DNA from: Ashinkailepas kermadecensis
Lineage: Eukaryota > Arthropoda > Thecostraca > Neolepadidae
Direction of reading: 5' to 3'
Length of the DNA: 64,000 bases
Assembly: GCA_034440615.1 (NCBI GenBank)
Contig: JAOTOM010002946.1
Span: 61,396 to 125,395, forward strand
In this document: positions 53,600 to 64,000 of the stretch, piece by piece
Layout: every line of letters starts with the position of its first letter
Numbering within the stretch: position 1 is the first letter of the stretch
Notes under the pieces: generated by a model
The model's input: only the letters and a program-made list of their open reading frames with translations
Told to the model about the DNA's origin: nothing
Database searches by the model: none
Program-made: the position numbers and the translations under genes

Positions 53600-54420
53600 C
53601 ATATCCGTGCTAGTCCCAGTGCTGGTACCAGTACCAGTCGGCGTTTTGGATGTTCATGTACTGTTGCAGAAGCCGCTGCCGACACGCCCGGCGGTCAAGC
53701 CCTCGTTGGTCAGCTGCCTGCAACGTCGCCTTCACGGCGCGATTGCACCGTTCTACTGCCCCAGATACTGCCTGGTGGTAGCGTGGGGCCCGGATATGAC
53801 TTACACCCACACTCTGCAGGTAATTCTGAGATAAAAAATGTATATGGAGTAGGTGCCGTTGTCGGACAGCAATTCCCTGGGGTATACTTTGCGTGACGCC
53901 AAGACCTCGATAAATTCAATACACGCGTGACAGTTTGGCTCCGAGCGAAATCCAGCGTCTGCCTACTTGGGAGAAGTCGGCTGCCAAGACCACGGCATAT
54001 CGCTGAGCGTGGGCTGCATCCATAGGCCCGATAAAGTCCAGCCCTACCTTGTTCCAGGCTGCCGCTGGTAAAGGCACTGGATGCATTGGAGTATGTCGAA
54101 GTACCACCGTCTCATCCATACACAGTGGCGCAGACTTCACAGCTCTTGCCTCCACCATCTCGATCAATGCCAGACCACCAGTATAGCTCCTGCAGGCGCT
54201 GCTTGCATCTGACGATGCTATGGTGCCACTGATGTGCCAGGCTGAGCAGTCTGAGCGAAGCAGACTTTCTAGAACGATTAGGCAATCGACGCGCACAGCC
54301 ATACCTCTGCACAGTGAGTTGATTCCTGAGGTGGAAGAATGGCTGAAGGTCAGGCGAGCAGTCGCCCGGCCTACGAGACCATGGAGGCATGGTCCATGGA
54401 GGCGTAGGCAAGCCACCGCT
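53600..54420 (-). pseudogene. Ty3/gypsy integrase fragment
   Basis: Integrase joins LTR-element DNA to the genome. On the minus strand the zinc-binding region reads LLSLAHQWHHSIVRCKQRLQ, ELYWWSGID and KSCEVCA (His-His and Cys-Cys pairs). The catalytic core reads AAWNKVGLDFIGPMDAA (first Asp), ELLSDNGT at about 53865 (second Asp) and HQAVSGAVERCNRAVKATLQ (Glu). The pieces lie in three frames: 54411-54112, 54140-53916 and then 53919-53610. RT and RNase H are not recognisable upstream, where a minisatellite lies, so only a relic remains. Confidence 0.82.
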
Positions 54421-54540
54421 GCAGTCGCGGCCGAGCAGTGGACCTTACCCTGTTCCCCTCCCCCTTTCCGGCCGGCGCCCTGCCACCGTGGCTTGACCTC
54501 GATACCCGGCCGCCGTCGTCAGATGATGAAATGTCTGGGG

Positions 54541-54690
54541 CGATGTGAATGTAAATGCCAGTGATGTGAATGTGGTTGTCCGGGTGATGTGAATGTAAAT
54601 GCCAGTGATGTGAATGTGGTTGTCTGGGGTAATGTGAATGTGAATGCCAGTGATGTGAATGTGGTTGTCTTGTGTGATGTATGTAAGCAA
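54541..54690. repeat. ~46-bp minisatellite
   Basis: Three units containing GATGTGAATGTAAATGCCAG and GATGTGAATGTGGTTGTC. The unit is itself built of a GTGAATGT sub-repeat. Confidence 0.88.
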
Positions 54691-56050
54691 GTATATTATG
54701 GGAACCCAATGGGCAGGTGTGTGTGTGTGTGTACATGTACATGACTGAAAGATGAAAGGTGTATAGATGACAAATGGCATGGTTGTAAGTACATGAGTGG
54801 GATGACTGTGGTATGACAGACCCTGTCATTATGACAATGTGTTAGGCGTGTCTCGCGTGTACGTGTGTATGTATGGAGAAATGGAAGAGGTGTGACAGAT
54901 GTCATACCCCGTGGCCAATGTCCGTGTTGTCAGGTGTAGGACAGGTATGTATGATGCACGTGTGTCTAGTCTATATATGTGTGTATGATTTAGGAATATA
55001 GTGGAATATTGGATGACTGCTAGATGAATGTTCATGTGTTTCTGACATGTGAAATGTAAATTGGGCTGCAGCGCCCCGATCTGCCGGCTGTCTGTGAACA
55101 GCGCGGAACCGCCGTATTGGCATTGTTTGGAAGTATGTGCTGAAGCAGCAGCTCTGGTGTCCGATGCCGGACCGGCGCGAGGCTGCCAAGACGCAGAGTC
55201 AGATTCAGAGCAACTCTGAGCTGAGGTGGAATGTCTCTGATGTCTCAGAGGGACGGTGTGCCCGCCGTTGCAGTAGAGTTCAGAGTCCGCCATTGTTCTA
55301 TCTAGGCGACAGTTCATGGCTGGCCGGGGCTGATGCCCTGGAATGCGGCGCAGTTAGTCGCGTGATCATGACGTGTCGCGGGCTGGGTTTTACCTCGCGG
55401 CGGAACCGAGGGGCTCCGCCAGGACTTGCCACGGAGACGCGCGACCGAGCGGTCGCCGGAGGCGGGCGGCTGGCCGCCGCCGGCCAGCCGCCGGTCCCAC
55501 ATTACGGTACTGAGGTACATCTGAGACTCTGCCTGAGAGTCGGTGTGTGACTGCTGAGATGTAAGCTTACGAGGTTGAGAGTTGTAGCGCGTATGAAGAT
55601 CGATCAGTATGTAAGCTGAATTGTCTGTTGCCACTGCTGCCTCTTGGAATATCAGAAATTGGAACTTGAGATAAGAGACTGAGATGTTGTATGTACATGT
55701 GACTGTCGAGATGTATGAAGATGTGGGATGGCCGTGTGAATCGTATGTGAAGCAGTTGAAGCTGTCTAGCCAAATGAGGCTATGGTAATGAATCGTCTGT
55801 CACGCTGCACTATTGAAACTTGGATGACTATCGCCATTTAATTACTAATCAATTGCACAATATAAAAGTGCTGGATTTCTGGTGCCTGTCAAGAGATGTT
55901 TGGATCATAGCTCGGAGATTGAGACACAGAGCCATTGAACATAACCGGGGGTCTTTAATATCGCCAACGTCGAGGTCCATAGTACTATTCACGTAGCCAA
56001 AAGAAGTGTTTACCCCCCCGACATAAATAGAAGTACCAAGTAGGGGCAGG
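54691..56050. other. Unassigned DNA, GC-rich at 55080-55520
   Basis: No gene family is recognised. A strongly GC-rich block (55380-55500) has an inverted GGCTGGCCGCC/GGCCAGCC motif. It could be part of the gypsy element's untranslated or LTR sequence, but no direct repeat pair was found. Confidence 0.35.
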
Positions 56051-56065
56051 GAAGAACTTCTCTAC

Positions 56066-57212
56066 ATGCGTCAGTTCCCAAATCACCCAACATACCGTTC
56101 AGTGTTTTCGCGAAGCACTCTAGCTATGTTCAGAAGAAGACGGCCTGTTAGCTCTGCTCCCTTCTGTGTTAGAATTCGTGCTCTGCTGGAGGACAGCGAT
56201 ATAAGATTACGCGGTGTGATGCGCATCGGATCTATGCAAGTCCCTCCCTGGACTCTCACCTCACCCGATATTGAGATATCACTGTCCAGTCTCAGAAAGT
56301 GCGAAGTGGTTCCTGAGGAATTTAGACTTCGGGCGCTGGAATTGATGTCTTCGTACCGCCATTTTACAGATACACAGACGGGTCGAAGACAGAGTCTGGT
56401 GTTGGGTGTGCATTTGTGATGGGGACAGCTGTCAGGACATTCTCCTTGCCGGCAAACTCATCAGTGTATACATCTGAGTTGGTTGCCCTAGACAAGGCAC
56501 TGAGTTTTATTGAAACATGTGATGAAATGCTGCATATAATCTACACCGACTCACTCAGTAGTCTTACACTCTTAGGGCGTTTTACCCATTGAACCCACTT
56601 GCGCAAGCTATTCTATGTAGGCTTTCCTCTCTGGCCTGCGCTGGGAAAACGATTGTGCTATGTTGGATACCGAGCCACGTGCGAATCTGTGGAAACGAGG
56701 CTGCAGATGCTGCAGCGAAACGAGGTGCACGGGCTCCGTGCATACGCTCCCTCCCCCTTCCTGCTAGAGACTTTTACTCGGATGTGAAGGGATTCACTCG
56801 GAGGAAGTGGCAGGCAAGCTGGGACTCATTAACAAACAACAAGCTGAGGAATGTCAAGCCCTATATTGGTGAGTGGACTTCATCTTCGCACCGAAACAGA
56901 CGCCACGAGGTGTCTCTGTGTCACCTGCGTGTGGGACACACCTATGCGACGCACCGGTATCTTTTGGGTGGTGACGAGGCGCCGCTGTGCCCGAGGTGCA
57001 CCGCGCCAATGTCAGTACGACACCTTCTAGTATCATGTCCGCGGCTTGCCCACGAACGGAGACGTCACTTTGGACGTTCCTTTGTCTCGCTTCGGGACGT
57101 ATTAGGAGATGAGTCGGACGTTGTTCACTCGGGACAACTTTTTAAATCCCTCTTAGAACTTAAGTTGGATAATTTACGTCGGTTACTAACGTGCTGCTGC
57201 ATACGTGGCTAG
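56066..57212 (+). pseudogene. I-group LINE ORF2: connection, RNase H and CCHC
   Basis: Frame 56066-56419 holds the connection block (LLEDSDIRLRGVMRIGSMQV). RNase H follows in another frame at about 56365-56590: YTDGSKTESGVG, YTSELVALDKALSFIE and IIYTDSLSSL, with the three acidic catalytic residues. Frame 56589-57212 continues with VLCWIPSHVRICGNEAADAA, then LCHLRVGHTYATHRYL, the knuckle CPRCTAPMSVRHLLVSCP and a 60-residue tail ending at 57212. The shift between frames near 56585 and another at about 56400 break the protein. Compared with the copy at 2.5-8 kb the sequence is well conserved but clearly diverged, so the two are separate old insertions. Confidence 0.88.
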
Positions 57213-57296
57213 TTTTACACTAGGACAGACGTGGCATCGCCACCTATAACCTGCTGCTTGATCTGACGTGTACGTGCCTCTATGTCTAATTGAGTT

Positions 57297-57357
57297 ATGG
57301 GCGCTAAATGACCAATGCAGTCGATGCGCCCTAAAGCCCAAATAACTAACTAACTAA
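57297..57357 (+). promoter_or_regulatory. 3' stem-loop tail of the I-group LINE
   Basis: GGGCGC at 57299 pairs with GCGCCC about 20 bases later. Inside, GAC pairs with GTC around the loop CAATGCA. CCCAAATAAC and TAAC repeats follow. In its place at the very 3' end of the element it is the likely RT recognition site for reverse transcription. Nine other copies occur in the window. Confidence 0.8.
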
Positions 57358-57358
57358 T

Positions 57359-57512
57359 ATTATTGGGATGCAAAATATATAAAAGTAATGGGCGACTCCA
57401 AATGGATTGGGGGCACACTCCATGGACCCCATGTTAAAAGTTGAAATTATTGGGGGCAAAGCCAACACTGAGGGGCATTTGCCCCTGAAAAATATATCAA
57501 AACACACCCCCG
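57359..57512 (-). mobile_element. Family D MITE
   Basis: Reads in reverse GGGGGTGTGTTTTGATAT, a CAGGGGCAAATGCCCC hairpin, TTGGCTTTGCCCCCAATAAT and TGGAGTGTGCCCCCAATCC. It directly follows the LINE tail. Confidence 0.65.
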
Positions 57513-58279
57513 ATCTAGACGTATATGAATGAAAAGTGGAAAACAATCTTGAAGACCTGCTACAGGTTTCGTATCAGCATATGTTTCCCCACCAGCGATT
57601 TTGTGTACCGGTGATGAGGGCGACATTCCAACTGGCACCGGGACCTCCAACGGTAGCCTAAATATAATGTTGCCGGCACCTTTTCCCCGGCCTGAGGGGT
57701 ATCACCTTCCTATTGGTGACACATGCCCCAGTTCCCCCATCTTTGTTTCCGCCCCTACACTTGGTAGGAAAAAAGTATGCTGCAACAATTATATTTTCTT
57801 CTACTACCCCCTCCTTCCCAGCCGTCATCTTCAGTTGGCCTGTCTCATCATACTGCTACTACCCGCAGCACCGCGCGATGGCTACGACGTTCGACATGAA
57901 GGCAGTCAGCGTGGATCGAACCAAAAGTGCTAATGTTAAGTAAGAATAAATACCATATTCATGAAGAAGACTCTTCAAGCTTTCAAATGAACCCAATTTT
58001 TTTCTCTCCAATTTTGCTGTTGTTCAAGCCCGTAAATTCCATGTGGAAAACACGGAAGTTTGGCTGAAGCGCCTTCGGGACTGAGTGATTGTCCAGCCCA
58101 TTTGACGTCACCGGTTGCCAAACAAAATTGAAGGGCCCGATACTAAAGTCTATTACATCTTGCAGTCTTTATAAGGTTTGTTTAGAAAGTAATGTAAGCC
58201 ACAGCGTAGTACCCATTGGTTTCTTAAGGAATATCAATTATAATAGTGTGCATGCAGCTTCTCGTTGACTTTTTATTTC
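57513..58279. other. Unassigned DNA with a weak exon candidate
   Basis: At 57879-57938 an ATG in good context (GCGATGG) opens MATTFDMKAVSVDRTKSANV and ends near GTAAGAATAA, a possible splice donor. The peptide is unfamiliar and there is no second exon. No other feature is recognised. Confidence 0.25.
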
Positions 58280-58500
58280 ATAGTATCATAAGCTGGCAGA
58301 TTGGCTCACATGTGGCTGTTGTTGGCTCCGTTTCAGACTGGGATGCACCGTATCAATATTGAATACATGCACATTTTCATTGCCATTTAGTATCTACCTA
58401 GGTAAATATCAGGCTGATAGTGTGATGGGTCGGCTGCTGAAGATAATTATTACAGTTTGCATATCCACAATCTCAATGATAACTGTGATTGTTCTTGACT
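58280..58500 (-). repeat. Repeat G, second copy
   Basis: Matches, inverted, 28715-28930: CTGAAGATAATTATTACAG, CATATCCACAATCTCAATGA and AATATCAGGCTGATAG. No function is seen. Confidence 0.6.
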
Positions 58501-58862
58501 GGACTGGTGTGTAAGCAAGTTTGACAAGGACTGGAATTTCAGAATGGGATATCCAATTCAAGCTCCATATGAATGTGGTTTTGTCCAGGGGTGTCATCCC
58601 GATAGCGGCCATAGGGACCCAATTGAGCTTCCATATCTGATATGACATGTATGATGCGTCACCCATTCACAGTTAATATTTGAATGTGATTGCATGCAGG
58701 TGACCATAGGTGTATATTTTTTGCAACACATGAAGAGCACACTCCATTACCATATATTGATATAATTAAGCCTAAGTTACACTAAAATCACTTGTCGAAA
58801 ATGGCAGCGATCTAAGCGGCGAAAACCGGCAATGCAGCGTTTTAGACAGGGAGTTTGAATTT

Positions 58863-58895
58863 TTAAAGTTTAAAGTTTTAAACTTTAAACTTTAA
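58863..58895. repeat. 33-bp near-palindrome
   Basis: TTAAAGTTTAAAGTTT is followed after one base by its exact reverse complement. Confidence 0.9.
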
Positions 58896-58926
58896 TATTT
58901 AAAGTTTTACAATTGTGGCTTGTGTG

Positions 58927-59070
58927 CAGGGGTGTCGATTTTTGACATATATTTGGGGCGGGGCCCGAAGTGTCAAGGTACTAGACACCCCCCAGACCAA
59001 AAACTCATCGGATTTCGCCCACTATATTTTCAGACCTCAATAATTCTGATTTTGTATTTGACGATGTGTA
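58927..59070 (+). mobile_element. Family E hAT-like terminus
   Basis: Begins CAGGGGTGTCGATTTTT and shares about 140 bp, inverted, with 34340-34491 (ACTCATCGGATTT, CCCACTATATTTTCAGA). The other end and the target duplication were not found. Confidence 0.55.
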
Positions 59071-60690
59071 TGTGTATGTTTATGTCTATTCAGCATCCTC
59101 GCCAACGGGCAAAATCGTCCAGTAACAGGTGAAGTCACATAAGCAAAAAGAGCAGTACACGGTGCATGTCAGCATAACAACTTTGAGTCATAGCATGCGA
59201 CTACAGTCATACAATGGCCTCGGGTCCATCGTAATCGTCAACGTCATCGTCATCGTCAACGTTACCGTCACCCTCCCCTCACTCTACACATCAACAAACA
59301 AACGCCGGCTTCAGTAAAATATTTCTGCGCCCATATGCAGGCTAAAACACACCGGCCTTGATGCAGCATCGAAGCACAACAGGCCTGAACTGTGATGACG
59401 ATGGGTAAAGGTATTTCCTTGTGTCCTAACATCAGGGAGGAGAAGCCAAAGTTTTGGTGGGGCAGTGAATTCCGGGGTAGGGGAGGGGGCACAGCCTCCA
59501 CAAAAGCATATACATCGAAAACAATGTACTCTGATCAAACATGTGCACCTGATATAGTCATCGTGATCGCCGAGTCTAGTCAGTCACCACACACGACACC
59601 AAGCAAACTAAAATGCACAACGGATCATAGAAATCAATCAGAGCAATCGTCCTACTACTTTTCTACAACAATCTAAAAACTCCACACGTACCCAATGGCG
59701 CAGCCAGAGCAAGAGTAGGACACACTGGTTACATGCCTCTCGGTCACGGCCAAGGAGTCCGAAAAGGTCAGCCCAGGAGATTCCCAGAAGTGCCATCCGA
59801 CGGTTTTGAAATGGATATGTCTGCTGGAATGGTTCCTTTGCAAGAGTCGGAAATAAAAAGTACAAAACTTCGGAAAGTGGGAATAATGGCAGAAATCAAA
59901 GCAGCTTTCAAATCTGCGGAATTGGAATGGTCCCCGCACCAGGTGTGTCGCAATGCGGGCATTTTTTACTGCGGCCCTGTTAGTACTTGTAATCCTTTCC
60001 CTCCGGAAGGTTAGGTGCAGAGTTTTCTATACCTTTGGTGGTGCTTCGGACTCCACCATATTTGCCTTCTTGACCTACATTCACCGATTTGATATCTAAT
60101 TCCCATTGGAATTCACTTGGGACGTATCACGGAGGATAATTTTTCCAAATCTCCAAAATGCCGAGATTCGCAGTCGTTGCAGCATAGCACCACCAAATCC
60201 AGATTATACTGTTCTTTCATCCAAATCCAATAACTCTGCTTTCCCAAAATTGTAATCACACCGGGGTTACTAAAACGAGGTCGTGTCAAATTATCTCTTC
60301 TTATCGCAGTAAGGGGAAACCATTTGTGCAGAACATGATGTTAGAATGATTTTAGACATTCGGCTTTCAATATGTGACAAGGTCAATGGTGTTAGCTCAG
60401 GTCAAGTATTATGCTTATTCTTACACTGCCGTCTTGTCCCGTGTGGAGTTGGGGTTTTTGTGCGCGTCAGCTGCCTTAGCGACACTGCGCCCGCAGCGGT
60501 GGTGTGTGTTGAAACGCTACTGTTTCTTGTGAATTGAAATTTTAATTCAGTTTTAGAGCCACCGAAGTAGTTGCCACCGATGTTGGCAGGGAAGCTTCAA
60601 CAAGTCCAGTCCATGCTTTTCTCATTTCTGCACGGTGTTTCTATATTAATGCCACAGATACCTAACTACCTACCCACCATATTTGAGTAT
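59071..60690. other. Unassigned DNA
   Basis: A short GTCATC/GTCAAC run lies at 59228-59272. The open frames at 59392-59676 and 59733-60014 are unfamiliar and overlapped on the opposite strand. No RNA or mobile element is recognised. Confidence 0.35.
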
Positions 60691-61640
60691 TATTGTGCTT
60701 TAAGTGCTATTATTGTGAGTATTATTGTGCTTTATAAGACAAGTTTTTACAGACACTTTCCTCCATAGAGCAAACGAATAGGTTAGTTTTGGTAGTAAAT
60801 TTGTGCTTTAAGGTGTTTTTTGAATTCTTGGAATTTATCATTCGAATGCAATGTTTATGAATGTGACTAAGATGATGGGATCACTAATTTTTCTGGGCAA
60901 ATGCTTACTTTTCAGGTTGTGAGCAAAATAGCACCAAAAAGTGGCTTTGAGTTAGGTAACATAGCATAACAAGAAATGTATAAAAATACAATACAAATTC
61001 AGCATAACCTAACCTAACCCAGCCTAACCTCCTTTTGGAGAAAAACAAAATAAAAATAAAATTAGGAAAAGTTAAAGCATTTTATTTTCCGAAGATTTTC
61101 AAAATTTAAAAACCTAACCCAACCTAACCTAACCTAGCATGATTTGCTCTTGAATACAAAATTATTTGTTAATTTGCAATTTAAGGTGTTTTTATTAATT
61201 TTTTTTGAATTTTTCTTCAGAATACCATGTTCATGACGGTGACTACGATGATGGGACCAATTATTTTCTGTGCAATCGCATTTTTTTGTTTAAAATTGGA
61301 AAACACAAGTTGACAAATTTTCTAACTTAAAAGCCGAAACTAACCTAACCTAACCAAACCTAACCCATTTGTTTGCTTTATGGAAACAACTTTGTGTAAA
61401 AACTTGTCTTGTTACCACCTTAAAGCACAATAATACCAGTCTGGTTACGTTAGGGTAGTTAAGCTTTATTTAGTTGGACAATTTTCAAACATTTTGACAA
61501 ATTTCTAAAAATCGGGAATTTTTCCTTCAAAAGCAGCTGACGTTAGGTTAGGCTAGGTTTGGTTCGGTTTTCTAATTTATAAAATTTTCAGAGAATATAT
61601 TACTTAAAATTGTTTACTAATTTTTCTTCAAAGGGTGGTT
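60691..61640. repeat. Family F repeats
   Basis: Contains TATTATTGTGCTTTA, CTAAGATGATGGGATCAC, AATGCTTACTTTTCAGG-like wording, ACCTAACCTAACC tracts and ACCACCTTAAAGCACAATAA. At least two inverted partial copies are present. Confidence 0.6.
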
Positions 61641-61911
61641 AGGATATGCTAGATTAGTTTATGTTTGTTATGGTTATTAGGTTATCGTATGGATTCACTA
61701 ATGAATGAATCCATACCATTCCCCTGAGTCTAAAAGCTCCATCATAACCTTTCTTCTATAACGTATATCACAGATTCACAAGAAACCATCTCGATTCTAC
61801 TGCTCACTCAGGACACTATAGAAGTCAATTAATGAAAGTGTTACTTCATTACCTGCTTTGTTAATGTAAACAGAAAGAAGTCCTTTGAACTATATGTAAT
61901 GTCCTTCACAG

Positions 61912-62128
61912 TGCTGCTCCATCCACCTCCATCTCCAACCCTGACCAAACTTCAGGAGCGCATCCATCTCTACAGCAGCCTGCGGAACAAGGGTGTGTAT
62001 TGCAGCAAGAGTACTATGACCTGAATTCCATGGTAACCCTGTTGCCTAATAGTCCATCCCTTGCCTATCCATGGGAGATGTTTGACTTTCCTCAAACTGT
62101 CTGGAGAACTTGGGAGTTGAAATCACGT
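61912..62128 (+). CDS. Possible internal coding exon
   Basis: A 72-codon open stretch lies between an acceptor-like sequence (AATGTCCTTCACAG, ending at 61911) and a donor-like GTGAGT at 62129. It reads APSTSISNPDQTSGAHPSLQ, QPAEQGCVLQQEYYDLNSMV and PSLAYPWEMFDFPQTVWRTW. The composition (Ser/Pro/Gln-rich, then aromatic) is protein-like, but I know no family. The frame stays open to a stop at 62230 beyond the donor. There is no neighbouring exon; the minisatellite of element H follows directly. It could be a host exon or an exon of a transposon. Confidence 0.3.
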
Positions 62129-62230
62129 GTGAGTGATGAAACAGATGAGCTCTTCCGATATGCTTATGTTGCAGAATTGCGGCACAGTAGCATGCCAAAT
62201 GGGGGGGACATTGTGCGCAGTTTCCCCTGA

Positions 62231-63897
62231 CAGGTTGTGGGGCCCCCGAGAATCGCGTCGAGCTCCTGAAACAAAATTGCGCCAATCTCCTTAATAATCC
62301 CGTTTGGGCCTCCAATAATCGCACCGGAGCCCCGTAGTATCGCACTGGAGCCAAAAAGTCGCGCAGGGGCTTCTGAAAATGACGCTGAGGCCTCAAAAGT
62401 TCCCACCTGGGTCCCTGAAAATCACGCTGGGACTCGAAAGAGTCGTGCTGGGGGTTCAAGAAAATCAGGACGGAGGCCACAAACGGTCGGGCCGGGGCCC
62501 CAGAAAGTCTAGGGGGTACCAAGAATTATCGCCCGGATCCCTGAAAATCACGCTAGGGGCGTGACAGGTCACTTTGGGGCTTCAAAATTATCATTGTGAT
62601 CACCCAACAACTGAAGCCGGGGCAACGAAAAACAGTCCCGACATGGAAAATCACTCTGGGGTCCCAATAACCGCTCAAAATGCCCACAAAATGTTTTGGG
62701 CCCCCAAAAACGTGTCCTAGCCACTAAAGCTCGAACTAAGGATCCCAACAAGTGACCACGGGGCCCCCCAATATCGTATTCGGGGCCACAAACTCCGTCG
62801 GTAATCCGAAAATGTAATGTCGGCAATCAAAAGCGTACCGAGTTTCGCAAAAAGCGACAGGGCCTTAAAATATGCGCTGCAGCTCGAGGTAACACATCGG
62901 TAGCGATAAATTAGAGCATAGCGGAGGCCCTCCAAGCGCACCAGGGCCATCATGACCGCACGGGGCCTAAAAACAGGATGGGCCTCAAAAATGGATTTGA
63001 TCGTAAACAAAACGAATCAGACACGGACACTAAATAAACACATCGGCGTCTTCGAAAACGCGCCGATACCAAACAAATATCATCGGTGTATATAAAGGCA
63101 ACAAAGCTTTCGTTAAAAAAAAAGAGCCGGGTCTCGACATGTGCCGGGTCCCTCACAAAAATTGGCTGGAGCCTCCAAAACACATCCATAGAAAAAGAAA
63201 ATCGCAACGGGTAACAGACGAACACCTAGCCAGGGTCACGGCTCGGTAGCCAATCTGGGAGTTTATTTAACCAAAGAGATGAGGTGCATCAAAGCTCAGT
63301 GGGTCTCCGGATTTCTTCATCACGAGAAAACGTGGGAAGAAGAGAACTAATACATGGAATTGAATTTATCGATTTTTTTTCAGCGAGCCGCCATACCAGG
63401 CATCTCCATTATGTCAAATGTGGCACAAGGCTATCATGTGAACGTAATTAGCAAAACGTGGGAGGCTTCAGCAGACACGGGAGAAGCGCATCGTAGAGTG
63501 GCGAATGTGCCGACTGCGCAAGGCGGGTACACGTACGAACGTTGGCGTTTTGACGACCGGGCGTTGGCTTAATTGGAAATGATATTGCCAAATGTTACAT
63601 TTTTGAGTGATTTGTTCTGTGTGGTTTGTGCTATGGCGTGACTTCTCTAAGGGATACCAAATACAAACCTTCAACAGATGGGGGTTAGGTTCAAACTGGT
63701 CATTCAGAAATAATGGTGGTAGATTTGGTCCCCTCCACACAACAGTTAATTTGGTCACTAATTATTCTATAACAAAAATATAGAACCCCTTGAAAAAAAA
63801 AATATTGTTGAAAATCCGGGGACTTTTTTTAATCGGGGCAGTTGGGAACCTTCCAAATCAGTTTGCCCCCCTCTCGCAAATCCTAGGTACGCCACTG
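62231..63897 (-). mobile_element. Element H, copy 2 (inverted)
   Basis: In reverse it starts CAGTGGCGTACCTAGG at 63897 and matches 41292-42060 over about 650 bp, then enters the degenerate GGGGCCCCNNCGCGATTTTT minisatellite (63240-62231). CCATGGCA follows the end at 63898-63905, but no partner was found on the far side. The long frames here are repeat translations. Confidence 0.7.
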
Positions 63898-64000
63898 CCA
63901 TGGCATGACATCATTTAACCTGTTTACGGTGTGCGATCCGCTGCAATGGACGGTGTAATTCGCGGGTCCTGGTCCGCCACAGTGGCACAGTGGACGGTGT
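63898..64000. other. Window end, unassigned
   Basis: Contains TGGACGGTGT twice within 50 bp. Nothing else is seen. Confidence 0.3.

Larger units (their letters stand above)
56066..57357 (+). mobile_element. I-group LINE, 5'-truncated copy
   Basis: The same family as 2516-7952, in the opposite orientation. It starts in the connection region after RT and runs through RNase H and the CCHC knuckle to the 3' untranslated region and the complete stem-loop tail with TAAC repeats. The 5' target duplication could not be found; a family D MITE directly follows the tail. Confidence 0.88.

Noticed and set aside
53460..53900. Plus-strand frames of 112-124 codons
   Set aside because: Antisense to the integrase fragment, which has recognisable catalytic motifs on the minus strand.

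Overview
This is a eukaryotic, transposon-dominated window, most likely from an arthropod. The evidence is short arrays of the arthropod telomere-type repeat (CCTAA)n, LINEs of arthropod-type I and CR1 groups, a tRNA-Lys-like SINE, Ty3/gypsy fragments, many hAT-like non-autonomous DNA elements, and long (TA)n and (GATA)n microsatellites. The exact group (tick or other chelicerate, crustacean, other) cannot be decided from this sequence. No intact host gene, tRNA or rRNA was found. Three short possible host exons are listed with low confidence. Almost all coding sequence is decayed reverse transcriptase.

Layout. 1.2-2.7 kb: a tiny retro-insertion, microsatellites and a near-perfect inverted repeat. 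2.5-8.0 kb: an almost full-length but broken I-group LINE on the minus strand (ORF1 with zinc knuckles; endonuclease, RT, RNase H and CCHC in ORF2). 8.0-12.7 kb: a CR1 copy, a gypsy gag fragment and two further RT fragments. 12.7-18.5 kb: a CR1 copy (with an ORF1 esterase) split by a 3.4 kb terminal-inverted-repeat element, which itself holds a SINE, a MITE and another CR1 tail. 19-22.1 kb: a CR1 copy split by a solo LTR, then a CR1-group RT on the plus strand. 22.2-26.2 kb: two fold-back elements with telomere-like loops and a hAT-like element rich in CGATAA. 27.6-35 kb: a GC-rich minisatellite, a 308-bp satellite and unassigned DNA. 36-39 kb: a 20-bp minisatellite, a duplicated repeat, SINEs and microsatellite-centred inverted repeats. 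39.7-45.8 kb: two hAT-like elements with exact 8-bp target duplications, the larger 5.5 kb and packed with minisatellites. 46-52.7 kb: dispersed repeats, a dead CR1-like LINE and an 800-bp (TA)n tract. 53.5-57.5 kb: a gypsy integrase fragment and a second, 5'-truncated copy of the I-group LINE. 57.5-64 kb: dispersed repeats and an inverted relative of the 41-44 kb element.

The most notable signal is a conserved stem-loop of about 50-60 nt at the 3' end of the I-group LINE, shared by ten loci. At four loci the tail alone (39-64 bp) is flanked by exact 13-14 bp target-site duplications, and a fifth has a decayed one. The LINE machinery appears to insert little more than its own recognition tail, scattering microinsertions into other transposons. 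Nesting relations allow several insertions to be ordered in time.
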